From the NCBI RefSeq assembly GCF_009695585.1, contig NZ_VUNR01000014.1, positions 1 to 64,000 on the forward strand: 64,000 bases of DNA, given 5' to 3'. The notes under the pieces were generated by a model. It was not told the origin of the DNA. It did not search any database and worked only from the letters and a program-made list of their open reading frames with translations. The stretch comes from Anaerovibrio slackiae. GTDB taxonomy: Bacteria > Bacillota > Negativicutes > Selenomonadales > Selenomonadaceae. The translations under genes were made by a program, and so were the position numbers. Position 1 is the first letter of the stretch, and every line of letters begins with the position of its first letter. Of the stretch, positions 10,302 through 17,602 are shown one piece after another.

Positions 10302-10688
10302 ATGGTAGGTATCGTAGTTGTATCCCACAGCCAGTGCCTGGCGGAAGGCGCTGTGGAACTGGCGAAGCTGATGGCCGGCAATGCGAGGATTGCTGCCGCC
10401 GGCGGCTTGGAGGACGGTACACCTGGCACCAGCTTTGAAAAGATAATGACGGCGATTGAAAGCGTGTACTCCGAGGATGGGGTTGCAGTGCTGATGGATA
10501 TGGGGAGTGCTGTAATGACCACGGAGATGGTGATAGAGTCACTAGGGTATGACAATGTATTCATGCTGGATGGCCCGGTAGTGGAAGGTGCCATTGTGGC
10601 AGCCCTGGAGGCATCTTTGGGAACTCCTGCGGAGGAGCTGCAGTCCAAGGTGGATGAAGCAAGGGCTGCAAAAAAATTGGATTTGTGA
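10302..10688 (+). CDS. dhaM: Dihydroxyacetone kinase phosphotransfer subunit DhaM (EIIA-mannose-like)
   Basis: Carries phosphate from HPr of the phosphotransferase system to DhaL-ADP. The N-terminal strand ends in VVVSHS, whose His is the phosphorylated residue in the EIIA-Man fold, followed by LAEGAVELAKLMAG; GTSFEKIMTAIE and VLMDMGSAVMTTEMVIE match the family. It is a short, EIIA-domain-only DhaM (128 residues), as in Firmicutes, without the HPr/EI extension of E. coli. ATG 10302 is chosen because AAGGAG (10287-10292) directly abuts the upstream ATG 10293 and is nine bases from 10302. Confidence 0.92.
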   Translation: MVGIVVVSHSQCLAEGAVELAKLMAGNARIAAAGGLEDGTPGTSFEKIMTAIESVYSEDGVAVLMDMGSAVMTTEMVIESLGYDNVFMLDGPVVEGAIVAALEASLGTPAEELQSKVDEARAAKKLDL

Positions 10689-10751
10689 GCTGTATGACGT
10701 TTGGCAAAGGCAAAATAAGAGTCACATTTTTCAGAAAGTGTGATTTTTATT

Positions 10752-10779
10752 TTGCCTTTTTTTATCTATGTGATATAAT
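10752..10779 (+). promoter_or_regulatory. Promoter of the EamA transporter gene
   Basis: TTGCCT (10752-10757), a 16-nt spacer and TATAAT (10774-10779) preceded by TGA, that is also an extended -10. Confidence 0.65.
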
Positions 10780-10804
10780 CAAAAAGATACGAAAGGGTGA
10801 TTTT

Positions 10805-11677
10805 TTGCGAGGATATGTATATCTGCTCATGGCGTCCTTTTTTTGGGGGACCACTTTTGTAGCCCAGCTGACGGGCATGGAGTGTATCGGTCCCTTTACC
10901 TACAACATGAGCAGGTTTGTGATAGGCTTTTTTGTGGTGCTGGCCATCTGGGCTGCTTTCGGGAAGCAGAGGCAGCGTGCCAGGGCTGAGGGAAGCTATA
11001 TTTCCGGCTGGAAATTCGGCATCGGCGCCGGCTGCATCATGTTTCTGGCATCTGCCTTTCAGCAGTTTGCCCTGCTGTTTACTACGGCAGGCAAGACAGC
11101 TTTTATTACTTGCCTGTACATCGTGTTCGTGCCTCTTTTTGCCAGGCTGCTTGGCAAGAGGATACGGCTGGAGAACTGGCTGGGAGCCTTTGTGGCGGCA
11201 GTGGGGCTTTACTGCCTGTCGGTGCAGGGGGAGCTGGATCTGAACTACGGTGATGTGCTGGCCTTTATCTGCTCGATTTTTTGGGCATTTCATATTTTGT
11301 TTATTGACAGGTATGCTGAACGGGCGGATAATATTGAGCTGTCGGCTGCCCAGCTGGCAGTGTGCGCCCTGCTGAATGGCATCGCCTGCTTTTGGCTGGA
11401 GACTTTTGAATGGCAGTATCTGCTGGATGCCGCTATACCGATTCTTTATGCGGCGGTGCTGTCCTCGGGAGCGGCCTTTACGCTGCAGATTATGGGGCAG
11501 AAGACGGCGGAGCCTGCACCTGCTGCAGTGATTATGAGCCTGGAGTCGGTGTTTGGGGCACTGGCAGGCTGGCTGGTGCTGGGAGAGCGGCTGTACAGCG
11601 TGGAGCTGGCAGGATGTGCCCTGATGCTGGCGGGCATGCTGATTACCCAGGCAGGTGTTATCCTGCACAGGAATTGA
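10805..11677 (+). CDS. EamA/DMT-superfamily inner-membrane transporter
   Basis: About 290 residues with ten hydrophobic segments arranged as two EamA repeats, the usual drug/metabolite transporter plan. The first repeat opens YLLMASFFWGTTFVAQL and the second contains LAFICSIFWAFHILFIDRYA; the C-terminal half ends with the typical SLESVFGALAGWLVLGERL. Start TTG 10805 is chosen over upstream ATGs because GAAAGGG (10791-10797) is seven bases away and homologues begin with the first membrane helix; the longer frame would begin upstream of the promoter. Substrate unknown; relatives export amino acids or metabolites. Confidence 0.85.
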   Translation: MRGYVYLLMASFFWGTTFVAQLTGMECIGPFTYNMSRFVIGFFVVLAIWAAFGKQRQRARAEGSYISGWKFGIGAGCIMFLASAFQQFALLFTTAGKTAFITCLYIVFVPLFARLLGKRIRLENWLGAFVAAVGLYCLSVQGELDLNYGDVLAFICSIFWAFHILFIDRYAERADNIELSAAQLAVCALLNGIACFWLETFEWQYLLDAAIPILYAAVLSSGAAFTLQIMGQKTAEPAPAAVIMSLESVFGALAGWLVLGERLYSVELAGCALMLAGMLITQAGVILHRN

Positions 11678-11798
11678 AATGGGCTTTAGTTTTTTGGATA
11701 TATACCGGGTTTGCAGCTGGTTCGGTTGATTTTATGTTTTAACGGGTTGTTAGTGGATTAGTGGATTTAGTGGAAATTGGCATAGAGGAGGCACGAAA

Positions 11799-13034
11799 AT
11801 GGCAGAAGTGCAGAATGGAATCAAGGGAGCAGTCATTACTATCAAGATTGTCGGTATTGGCGGCGGCGGCAATAACGTCCTGCGCCGCCTGGCAAAGGAT
11901 GGTTTTGACAGGAATCAGCTCCTGGCTATAAATACAGATGTACGTCAACTGAAGGCACTGGAGGAGGACGGAATTCCCTGCCTGCTGATAGGTGCCAGCA
12001 GCACCCGGGGCCGGGGTACTGGCGGCAATGTGGAGAAGGCGCAGAATGCTGCCATCGGTGACAAGGAGGAGATCGCCAAGGCGATTGCCGGTTCTGACCT
12101 GGTGTTCCTGACTGCCGGTATGGGCAAGGGAGTAGGTACCGGGGCGGCACCGGTAGTGGCGAAGATTGCCAAGGATATGGGGATTCTCACTGTAGGCATG
12201 GTGACGCTGCCGTTTACCCATGAGGGTTCCCGGAAGATGGAGACGGCCAAGGCCGGTGTGGAGCTTTTGCGCCGCCACATGGATGCATTGGTGGTGGTCA
12301 ACAACGATAATATTGAAAAGCTGCCTGAGTTCCGCCGGATTACGGTAGGTGAGACATTCTCCATGGTGGATGAGGTGCTGAGGCAGTCCATTGGCAGCAT
12401 TGTGGAGATGATTGAGACTACCGGCGTGGTCAACGTGGATTTTGCGGATGTGAAGACTATCTTTACCCAGGGCAGCACCAGTGAGGCGATTATGGGCACC
12501 AGCCTGGGCAGGACGGCCCTGGAGGCGGTGCAGAACGCCATCAGCAGCCCGCTGATTGAGATTTCTGTCCGTGGCGCGAGGGGCATTATCGTCAATATTA
12601 CGGGTAATTCTTCCTTGGCACTGGAGGCTGTCCGGGAGGCAAACACCTTCCTGTGCGAGAATACCCATCCTGATGTCAACAATATCTTCGGCCTGGTGGT
12701 GGATGAGAAGCTGGGCAATCAGGTGAGGGCTACGATTATCGCCACTGACTTTGACCCGAAGGTGCTGCTGGAGATGCAGAACCAGATTAAGCCGATTGCC
12801 TTTACCGGCAAGGAGCAGCAAAAGCCTAGTCTGTATGGTGACAAGCCGCCTGTAACCAGGGGCACGCTGTTTGGCAGGCAGCCGGTCCGCCAGGAGGGCG
12901 GTTCCGGGCTGGGATCTGGTGCAGGTGCCGTGCAGCAGCCTTCCGTGCAGAATGTGAACGATGTGGATGTGCCTGAGTTTATGCGCAAGAAAAATCCGGC
13001 ACCGCTGATGTTCGGCAGGCGGGACAAGAATTGA
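11799..13034 (+). CDS. Divergent FtsZ-family tubulin homologue (likely second FtsZ)
   Basis: 411-residue protein with the full FtsZ fold: N-terminal GTPase start KIVGIGGGGNNVLRRL, a tubulin signature, the T7 loop (VNVDFADVKTIF, catalytic Asp present), and a C-terminal tail ending in DVPEFMRKK, which resembles the conserved peptide that binds FtsA/SepF/ZipA. The signature loop reads AGMGKGVGTGAAP where canonical FtsZ has GGGTGTG, and the loop before it reads GRGTGGNVE rather than GAGANPE. It lies between a transporter and tcdA, away from any dcw cluster genes, so it is probably a paralogue rather than the primary FtsZ. GAGGAGGC (11785-11792) supports the start. Upstream DNA has a short TTAGTGGA repeat (11750-11772). 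Confidence 0.85.
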   Translation: MAEVQNGIKGAVITIKIVGIGGGGNNVLRRLAKDGFDRNQLLAINTDVRQLKALEEDGIPCLLIGASSTRGRGTGGNVEKAQNAAIGDKEEIAKAIAGSDLVFLTAGMGKGVGTGAAPVVAKIAKDMGILTVGMVTLPFTHEGSRKMETAKAGVELLRRHMDALVVVNNDNIEKLPEFRRITVGETFSMVDEVLRQSIGSIVEMIETTGVVNVDFADVKTIFTQGSTSEAIMGTSLGRTALEAVQNAISSPLIEISVRGARGIIVNITGNSSLALEAVREANTFLCENTHPDVNNIFGLVVDEKLGNQVRATIIATDFDPKVLLEMQNQIKPIAFTGKEQQKPSLYGDKPPVTRGTLFGRQPVRQEGGSGLGSGAGAVQQPSVQNVNDVDVPEFMRKKNPAPLMFGRRDKN

Positions 13035-13058
13035 GCCTTTGGATGAGGGAGTGATTTT

Positions 13059-13805
13059 ATGCTGGATCAGTTTTCCCGTACCAGAATCCTTTTGGGCAAT
13101 GCTGCCATGGAAAGGCTTGCCGGAGCCCGTGTGGCGGTGTTCGGCGTAGGGGGCGTGGGTTCCTATGCGGCGGAGGCCCTGGTCAGGTGCGGCGTGGGAA
13201 GCTTTGTGCTGGTGGACAGCGATGATGTGAGCCTGACCAATGTGAACCGGCAGATACATGCTACCCTTGATACAGTGGGGCAGTGCAAGACCAGTGTTAT
13301 GGCTGAAAGGATGCGGAGCATCAATCCCGGGGTGGAGATACAGGAGATTAATGAATTTTACCTGTCGGAGAATCATGATTTGTTTTTCGGGGGCAGGCTT
13401 GATTATATCGTGGATGCCATTGATACGGTCAAGAGCAAGATAGATTTGATTGTGGAGGCTGACAGGCGGGGTATACCCATTATCAGCAGCATGGGGGCAG
13501 GCAATAAGCTGAACCCGGCGCAGCTGGAGGTGTCCGACATCTATAAGACCAGTGTCTGTCCCTTGGCGAGAGCTCTCAGGCAGAAGCTGAAGAAGCTGGG
13601 AATCAGGAAGCTGAAGGTGGTTTATTCCAAGGAGGAGCCTCTTAAGCCCATGGTGATTGAGGGGCATACGGAGGAACCGCCAGGCTCACGGCATACGGTG
13701 CCGGGCAGCGTGTCCTTTGTGCCGTCTGTGGCAGGGCTGATTGCAGCCAGCGAGGTTGTCAAGGATTTGGTGAAGGCTCGGGCTTCTGACAGGTTGCAAT
13801 CCTGA
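13059..13805 (+). CDS. tcdA: tRNA threonylcarbamoyladenosine dehydratase (ThiF/E1-like)
   Basis: ATP-dependent enzyme that cyclises t6A37 in tRNA to ct6A. The 248-residue sequence shows the adenylation nucleotide site VFGVGGVGSYAAEALVRCG, the VDSDDVSLTNVNRQ motif, DAIDTVKSK and the C-terminal PGSVSFVPSVAGLIAASEVV that distinguishes TcdA/YgdL from MoeB and ThiF. No catalytic-Cys MoeB-type zinc pairs are seen. It follows the FtsZ-like gene by 25 nt, suggesting cotranscription. The tsa genes that make t6A are in the same window (57-60 kb). Confidence 0.93.
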   Translation: MLDQFSRTRILLGNAAMERLAGARVAVFGVGGVGSYAAEALVRCGVGSFVLVDSDDVSLTNVNRQIHATLDTVGQCKTSVMAERMRSINPGVEIQEINEFYLSENHDLFFGGRLDYIVDAIDTVKSKIDLIVEADRRGIPIISSMGAGNKLNPAQLEVSDIYKTSVCPLARALRQKLKKLGIRKLKVVYSKEEPLKPMVIEGHTEEPPGSRHTVPGSVSFVPSVAGLIAASEVVKDLVKARASDRLQS

Positions 13806-13857
13806 GTTTTTGTAATAGTAAAATATTGGTGTAGCTGATGCTATTGTATGTAACGAT

Positions 13858-13898
13858 GAGGTTATATTGCCGCAGGGACGGCAGTATGGCCTCTTTTT
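13858..13898 (+). terminator. Hairpin with T-run between tcdA and pucR (terminator or leader attenuator)
   Basis: GAGG (13858-13861) pairs with CCTC (13890-13893) and TGCCG (13868-13872) pairs with CGGCA (13879-13883), followed by TTTTT. It lies 53 nt after the tcdA stop and 53 nt before the pucR start, so it could end tcdA transcription or attenuate pucR. It shares the sequence AACGATGAG at its 5' edge with the codB leader. Confidence 0.55.
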
Positions 13899-13950
13899 GT
13901 GTTTTTGGGTGCAGGGCTGGTTTACCTGTGGCAGGAAAGAAGGGGTTGTT

Positions 13951-14673
13951 ATGCTTACATGCGGTGATTTGAAAAATTTGCCGGTGCTGCAAAAAATAAA
14001 ATATCTGACAGGGGACAGCGGTCTTGCCAATCCCATTCGCTGGACCTTTGTGCCGGAAACGGAGAAGCTTGAGCCCTGGATACATGGCGGTGAGCTTTTG
14101 CTGCTCAGCGGCGCCTTGTCCCAGCGCAGGGGTTTCCGGCTGGGACAGGTCCTGCTGGATGCCATGCGGCTGAAAATGGCAGGTGCCGTGCTGCTGGTGG
14201 GGGACAGCTACATTCAGAAGGTGCCCAGGGAAGCTATTGCCAGGGCGATAGAGCAGGATTTTGCCATTATGGCTATTCCCTGGAATGTACCGCTGGTGGA
14301 TATTCAGGAGGCTGTGGCAAGGGCTATTGTGATGAGCGATACGCAGCTGACACTGGATAATGCCCTGGATTTTTTGCTGCAGGGTAGGATCAGTGCCAGG
14401 GAATATGCAGGCTTTGTGCTGGCACCTTTTTTGGCACAGGAGGAAAGGACCTGCCGGGGGCTTTTGGAGACATTGGAGTCGTATTTTGCCTGCAATGGCA
14501 ATACCATCAAGGCTGCAGAGCTGCTTTTTGTGCATCGCAATACCGTCAAATACCGCCTGGGGCAGGCGGAGGCCATCCTGGGCTGCTCGCTCTCCGATGC
14601 CGGTGTCAGGCTGAAGGTGCAGCTGGCACTGTATATCCGCAGCCAGGAGCAGGATAATGGGAAGAAGGTGTAG
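13951..14673 (+). CDS. PucR-family transcriptional regulator
   Basis: About 240 residues. The N-terminal half matches the purine-catabolism regulator domain (VLQKIKYLTGDSGLANPIRW, GELLLLSGAL, AGAVLLVGDSYIQKVPREAIARA). The C-terminus is the PucR helix-turn-helix (NTIKAAELLFVHRNTVKYRLGQAEAILG). The central GGDEF-like domain found in longer family members is absent, so it is a compact version. ATG 13951 has GAAAGAAGGGG upstream; the longer frame from 13867 would start inside the leader hairpin. Directly downstream are codB and codA, so cytosine/pyrimidine salvage is the likely target. Confidence 0.85.
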   Translation: MLTCGDLKNLPVLQKIKYLTGDSGLANPIRWTFVPETEKLEPWIHGGELLLLSGALSQRRGFRLGQVLLDAMRLKMAGAVLLVGDSYIQKVPREAIARAIEQDFAIMAIPWNVPLVDIQEAVARAIVMSDTQLTLDNALDFLLQGRISAREYAGFVLAPFLAQEERTCRGLLETLESYFACNGNTIKAAELLFVHRNTVKYRLGQAEAILGCSLSDAGVRLKVQLALYIRSQEQDNGKKV

Positions 14674-14676
14674 TTT

Positions 14677-14728
14677 TTGTGCAGCCTGCACAAGGAAGCA
14701 GGGGATTTTTGGCCATGCTGCACAAAAA
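14677..14728 (+). promoter_or_regulatory. Candidate operator: TTGTGCAG-C-CTGCACAA dyad plus third half-site
   Basis: A perfect 17-bp palindrome lies at 14677-14693, followed by CTGCACAAAAA (14718-14728), which also pairs with TTTTTGTGCAG at 14674-14684. The sites sit immediately upstream of the -35 of the codB promoter. A near-identical dyad (TTGTGCA-GGT-TGCACAA) occurs at 57101-57117. The binding protein is unknown; PucR is the nearest candidate. Confidence 0.5.
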
Positions 14729-14740
14729 TCAGGCATTTTG

Positions 14741-14769
14741 TTGACGATAGTGGTCTTGCTGGCTATAAT
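14741..14769 (+). promoter_or_regulatory. codB promoter
   Basis: TTGACG (14741-14746), a 17-nt spacer and a perfect TATAAT (14764-14769). The predicted transcript starts near TAACGATGAG, giving a leader of about 135 nt before codB. Confidence 0.8.
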
Positions 14770-14829
14770 GTGAGCATAACGATGAGTTAAGAACAAGCAA
14801 ATTTGATAGTGGACACTTGTGGACAACGT

Positions 14830-14875
14830 GGTTCTCGCTTCTGTGACGTATGGGCGCAGGGGCGGGAGCCTTTTT
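14830..14875 (+). other. Leader terminator-like hairpin upstream of codB (candidate attenuator)
   Basis: GGTTCTCGC (14830-14838) pairs along all nine bases (two or three G-U) with GCGGGAGCC (14862-14870) and is followed by TTTTTATTT. It lies between the strong codB promoter and the start codon, so some antitermination event must let transcription through. Upstream, TAGTGGACACTTGTGGACAACGTGG contains a repeated GTGGACA and could form an alternative pairing. Confidence 0.55.
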
Positions 14876-14913
14876 ATTTGCTTTTGTTGGATGTGTGCAG
14901 AAAGAAGGTAATT

Positions 14914-16197
14914 ATGATGGCAGAGAAGAAGCTTGACAATGATTTTTCCCTGACAGCGGTAGGGAAGGAGGGCCGTCGCGGACTGGTGCCGATGATGGCT
15001 ATCATGCTGGGATTTACTTTTTATACCGGTACTATGCTGACCGGCGGCCGGCTGGGCACCAGCCTGACCTTTACTGATTTGGCGGCAGCTCTTTTGATTG
15101 GTGACTTGATTTTGGGGATTTATACGGCCCTGCTGGCGTATATGGGCGGCAAAACCGGCCTTTCCACTCATCTTTTGGCACGTTATGCCTTTGGTGAGAA
15201 GGGCTCCTATCTGGTTTCCGGCATCCTGGGGCTTACCCAGGTGGGATGGTTCGGTGTCAGTGTCGTGATGCTGGCTTTGCCGATCAGCAAGATTTTTGGC
15301 ATTGATATTACGCCGGTGATTCTGGTCAGCGGTGCCATGATGGTGGCCACTGCGTATTTCGGCGTGAAGTCCCTGACTATTCTCAGTATTGTGGCAGTGC
15401 CTTCCATTGCGGTGCTGGGCTGCTATTCTTCCGCTATTTCCCTGGATGCCATCGGCGGCTGGGGCGAGCTGATGGATTCTACTGCGGTCAGCACCATGAG
15501 CCTGACTATGGCACTGAGCCTGGTGGTGGGCTCCTTTATTTCCGGCGGTACCTTGACGCCAGATTTTGCCCGTTTTTCCCGCACGCCGAGGATTGCGGTG
15601 GCGTCTACTGTGGCAGCGTTCTTTATTGGCAATATCCTCATGTTTGCCTTTGGTGCCATCGGCGGCCTTGCCACAGGCATGGCAGATATTTCCGATGTGA
15701 TGATTGCTCAGGGGCTGGTGCTTTCCGGCATCATTATCCTGGGGCTGAATATCTGGACGACCAATGACAATACCATTTATGCGGCAAGCCTGGCTTTTTC
15801 CAATATTACCAAGATGCCGAAGAAGCAGTGGGTTGTTATTAATGGTGTTCTTTCCACGGTTTTTGCCATGGTGCTGTACAATCATTTTATTCCTCTTTTG
15901 AGCTTCCTCAGTGCGATTATCCCGCCTCTGGGTGCCGTGATGCTCATGGATTATTTCTTCCTGAACCACAAGGCTTACGAGGGGGATTTTGCCGAGGCTG
16001 AGTTCTCCGTGGTTAATGTACCGGCTATTCTGGCTGTGGTTGTGGGCGGCCTTTGCGGTCATCTGCCTGTAGGTGTTGGCTGCCTCAATGCGGTGCTGGG
16101 GGCAATGGTTTCCTATGGCGCCTTTATGACTGCCAGGAATGTATGGGCCGGCAGGGGCAATGACGATGATTTTGGCAATATGATTCACAATGTATGA
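14914..16197 (+). CDS. codB: Cytosine permease (NCS1 family)
   Basis: About 427 residues with around 12 membrane segments, importing cytosine or a related nucleobase. Typical NCS1/CodB features include GFTFYTGTMLTGGRLGTSLTFTD at the start, a conserved central motif GSFISGGTLTPDFARFSRTPR, and GLNIWTTNDNTIYAASLAFSNI. ATG 14914 (or 14917) is chosen because AAAGAAGG lies at 14901-14908; the longer frame starts inside the leader hairpin. It is followed by codA, the standard salvage pairing. Confidence 0.92.
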   Translation: MMAEKKLDNDFSLTAVGKEGRRGLVPMMAIMLGFTFYTGTMLTGGRLGTSLTFTDLAAALLIGDLILGIYTALLAYMGGKTGLSTHLLARYAFGEKGSYLVSGILGLTQVGWFGVSVVMLALPISKIFGIDITPVILVSGAMMVATAYFGVKSLTILSIVAVPSIAVLGCYSSAISLDAIGGWGELMDSTAVSTMSLTMALSLVVGSFISGGTLTPDFARFSRTPRIAVASTVAAFFIGNILMFAFGAIGGLATGMADISDVMIAQGLVLSGIIILGLNIWTTNDNTIYAASLAFSNITKMPKKQWVVINGVLSTVFAMVLYNHFIPLLSFLSAIIPPLGAVMLMDYFFLNHKAYEGDFAEAEFSVVNVPAILAVVVGGLCGHLPVGVGCLNAVLGAMVSYGAFMTARNVWAGRGNDDDFGNMIHNV

Positions 16198-16274
16198 GCC
16201 AGCAGGTGATGAGCTGTTGCATGGGCTTTTATATAAGCTTATGCGTGGCAGGTAATTCTGAAATGCAATGACAG

Positions 16275-16326
16275 GTGCTGCAATGGAGGGGCAGGGAAAT
16301 CGCTTCTGTTGCAGCACATATTTTTT
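16275..16326 (+). other. Terminator-like hairpin between codB and codA
   Basis: GTGCTGCAA (16275-16283) and TTGCAGCAC (16309-16317) form a 9-bp stem followed by ATATTTTTT, ending three bases before the codA ribosome site. It would reduce codA readthrough unless disrupted. The loop carries GGAGGGGCAGGGA and GCTTCTG, both also present in the codB leader. Confidence 0.6.
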
Positions 16327-16342
16327 AGAGAAGGAAGATTGG

Positions 16343-17602
16343 ATGATTATGAAGAAGTTATACAAGAATGCGAGACTGGCGGATGCCAAGGAGCTGCAGG
16401 ATTTCTTGGTGGAAAATGGCAGGTTTGCCGCAATTGGTGCTAATTTGTCTGCTGATGATGCCCAGGTGGTGGATCTGGGGGGCAGGCTGGTGATTGCTCC
16501 TTATGTGGATCCCCATCTGCATCTGGATTATGTTTATACTGCTTTGGGGGAGGGTGCGAGAAATGATAGCGGTACCCTCTTTGAGGGAATTAAGCGCTGG
16601 AGCGAGACCAAGGCCGGTGCTACGGTTGAGGAAATCAAGGCAAGGGCGAAGCGGGCTGTCCGGGAGGAGCTGCTGCACGGTGTGCAGTATATCCGTACCC
16701 ATGTGGATGTGACGGACCCGAAGCTGACTGCCTTGAAAGCACTTCTTGAGCTGAGGGAGGAGCTGAAGGATGTGGTGACCATTCAGATTGTGGCGTTCCC
16801 TCAGGAGGGCATGTATGCGTATCCGGGCGGTGCCAAGCTGGTGGAGGAGGCTCTCAGGATGGGGGCTGACTGCGTGGGGGGGATTCCTCATTTTGAGCTT
16901 GCCAGGGAGTTCGGGGAGATGTCTGTGCGCAAGGCTGTGGAGCTGGCGGTGCAGTATGACAAGCTGATTGACTTGCATTGCGATGAGACGGATGATGACC
17001 AGTCGCGCTTTTTGGAGCTGTTGACTGCCTTGGTGATTATGGAGGATATAGGGGAAAGGACTACGGCAAGCCATACCTGTTCCTTTGGCTCGGTGAATAA
17101 TGCCTATGCTTTCCGCATGATGGCAAATTTCAAGCGGGCGGGGATTAATTTTATTTCCTGTCCGACTGAGAATATTTATTTGCAGGGACGGCAGGACAGC
17201 TATCCGAAGCGCAGGGGGCTTACCCGGGTGAAGGAGTTTTTTGAGGCAGGGATTAATGTGTGCTTTGCTCAGGACTCTATTTCTGACCCGTGGTATCCCC
17301 TGGGCAATGGCAATATGATGAATATCCTGGACCATGGGATTCATATCTGCCAGATGATGTCCTTTGAGGAGATTGACAGGGCTTTTGAGCTGGTGACTGT
17401 CAATGGTGCCAGGACCATGCATCTGATGGATGAGTACGGGATTTTTGCTGGCAGGCCGGCAAGCTTCCTGGTGCTGGAGGCGGAGTCTGTTTTTGAGGCT
17501 ATCCGCAACAGAGTTGGGGTGCTGCGCTCTGTACGCAAGGGTGAGGAGCTGTTTGTCCGCGAACCAGTGAAGATTTCAGTTTATCGTAGTGCTGGATTGT
17601 AA
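16343..17602 (+). CDS. codA: Cytosine deaminase (amidohydrolase family)
   Basis: Metal-dependent enzyme converting cytosine to uracil. About 419 residues. Metal ligands: HLHLDY in PYVDPHLHLDY (residue about 55), the catalytic HCDETDDD, SHTCSFGSV, and the Asp in FAQDSISDPWYPLGNGNM, which is the CodA-type C-terminal motif. GAAGGAAG (16329-16337) places the start at ATG 16343. The final residues (KISVYRSAGL) are encoded by the terminal inverted repeat of repeat element A, which begins at about 17573, so the native C-terminus has probably been replaced by element sequence. Confidence 0.94.
   Translation: MIMKKLYKNARLADAKELQDFLVENGRFAAIGANLSADDAQVVDLGGRLVIAPYVDPHLHLDYVYTALGEGARNDSGTLFEGIKRWSETKAGATVEEIKARAKRAVREELLHGVQYIRTHVDVTDPKLTALKALLELREELKDVVTIQIVAFPQEGMYAYPGGAKLVEEALRMGADCVGGIPHFELAREFGEMSVRKAVELAVQYDKLIDLHCDETDDDQSRFLELLTALVIMEDIGERTTASHTCSFGSVNNAYAFRMMANFKRAGINFISCPTENIYLQGRQDSYPKRRGLTRVKEFFEAGINVCFAQDSISDPWYPLGNGNMMNILDHGIHICQMMSFEEIDRAFELVTVNGARTMHLMDEYGIFAGRPASFLVLEAESVFEAIRNRVGVLRSVRKGEELFVREPVKISVYRSAGL

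Noticed and set aside
11739-13667. Minus-strand frame of 642 codons opposite the FtsZ-like gene and tcdA
   Set aside because: Same antisense-shadow pattern; no recognisable motif.
14677-14728. Simple terminator of pucR
   Set aside because: The dyad could end pucR, but no T-run follows the CTGCACAAAAA arm and it abuts the codB -35, so an operator role was preferred.
13759-16389. Minus-strand frame of 876 codons opposite pucR-codB
   Set aside because: Antisense shadow; low-complexity His/Gln/Asn composition and no start signal, while plus-strand genes have clear family motifs.
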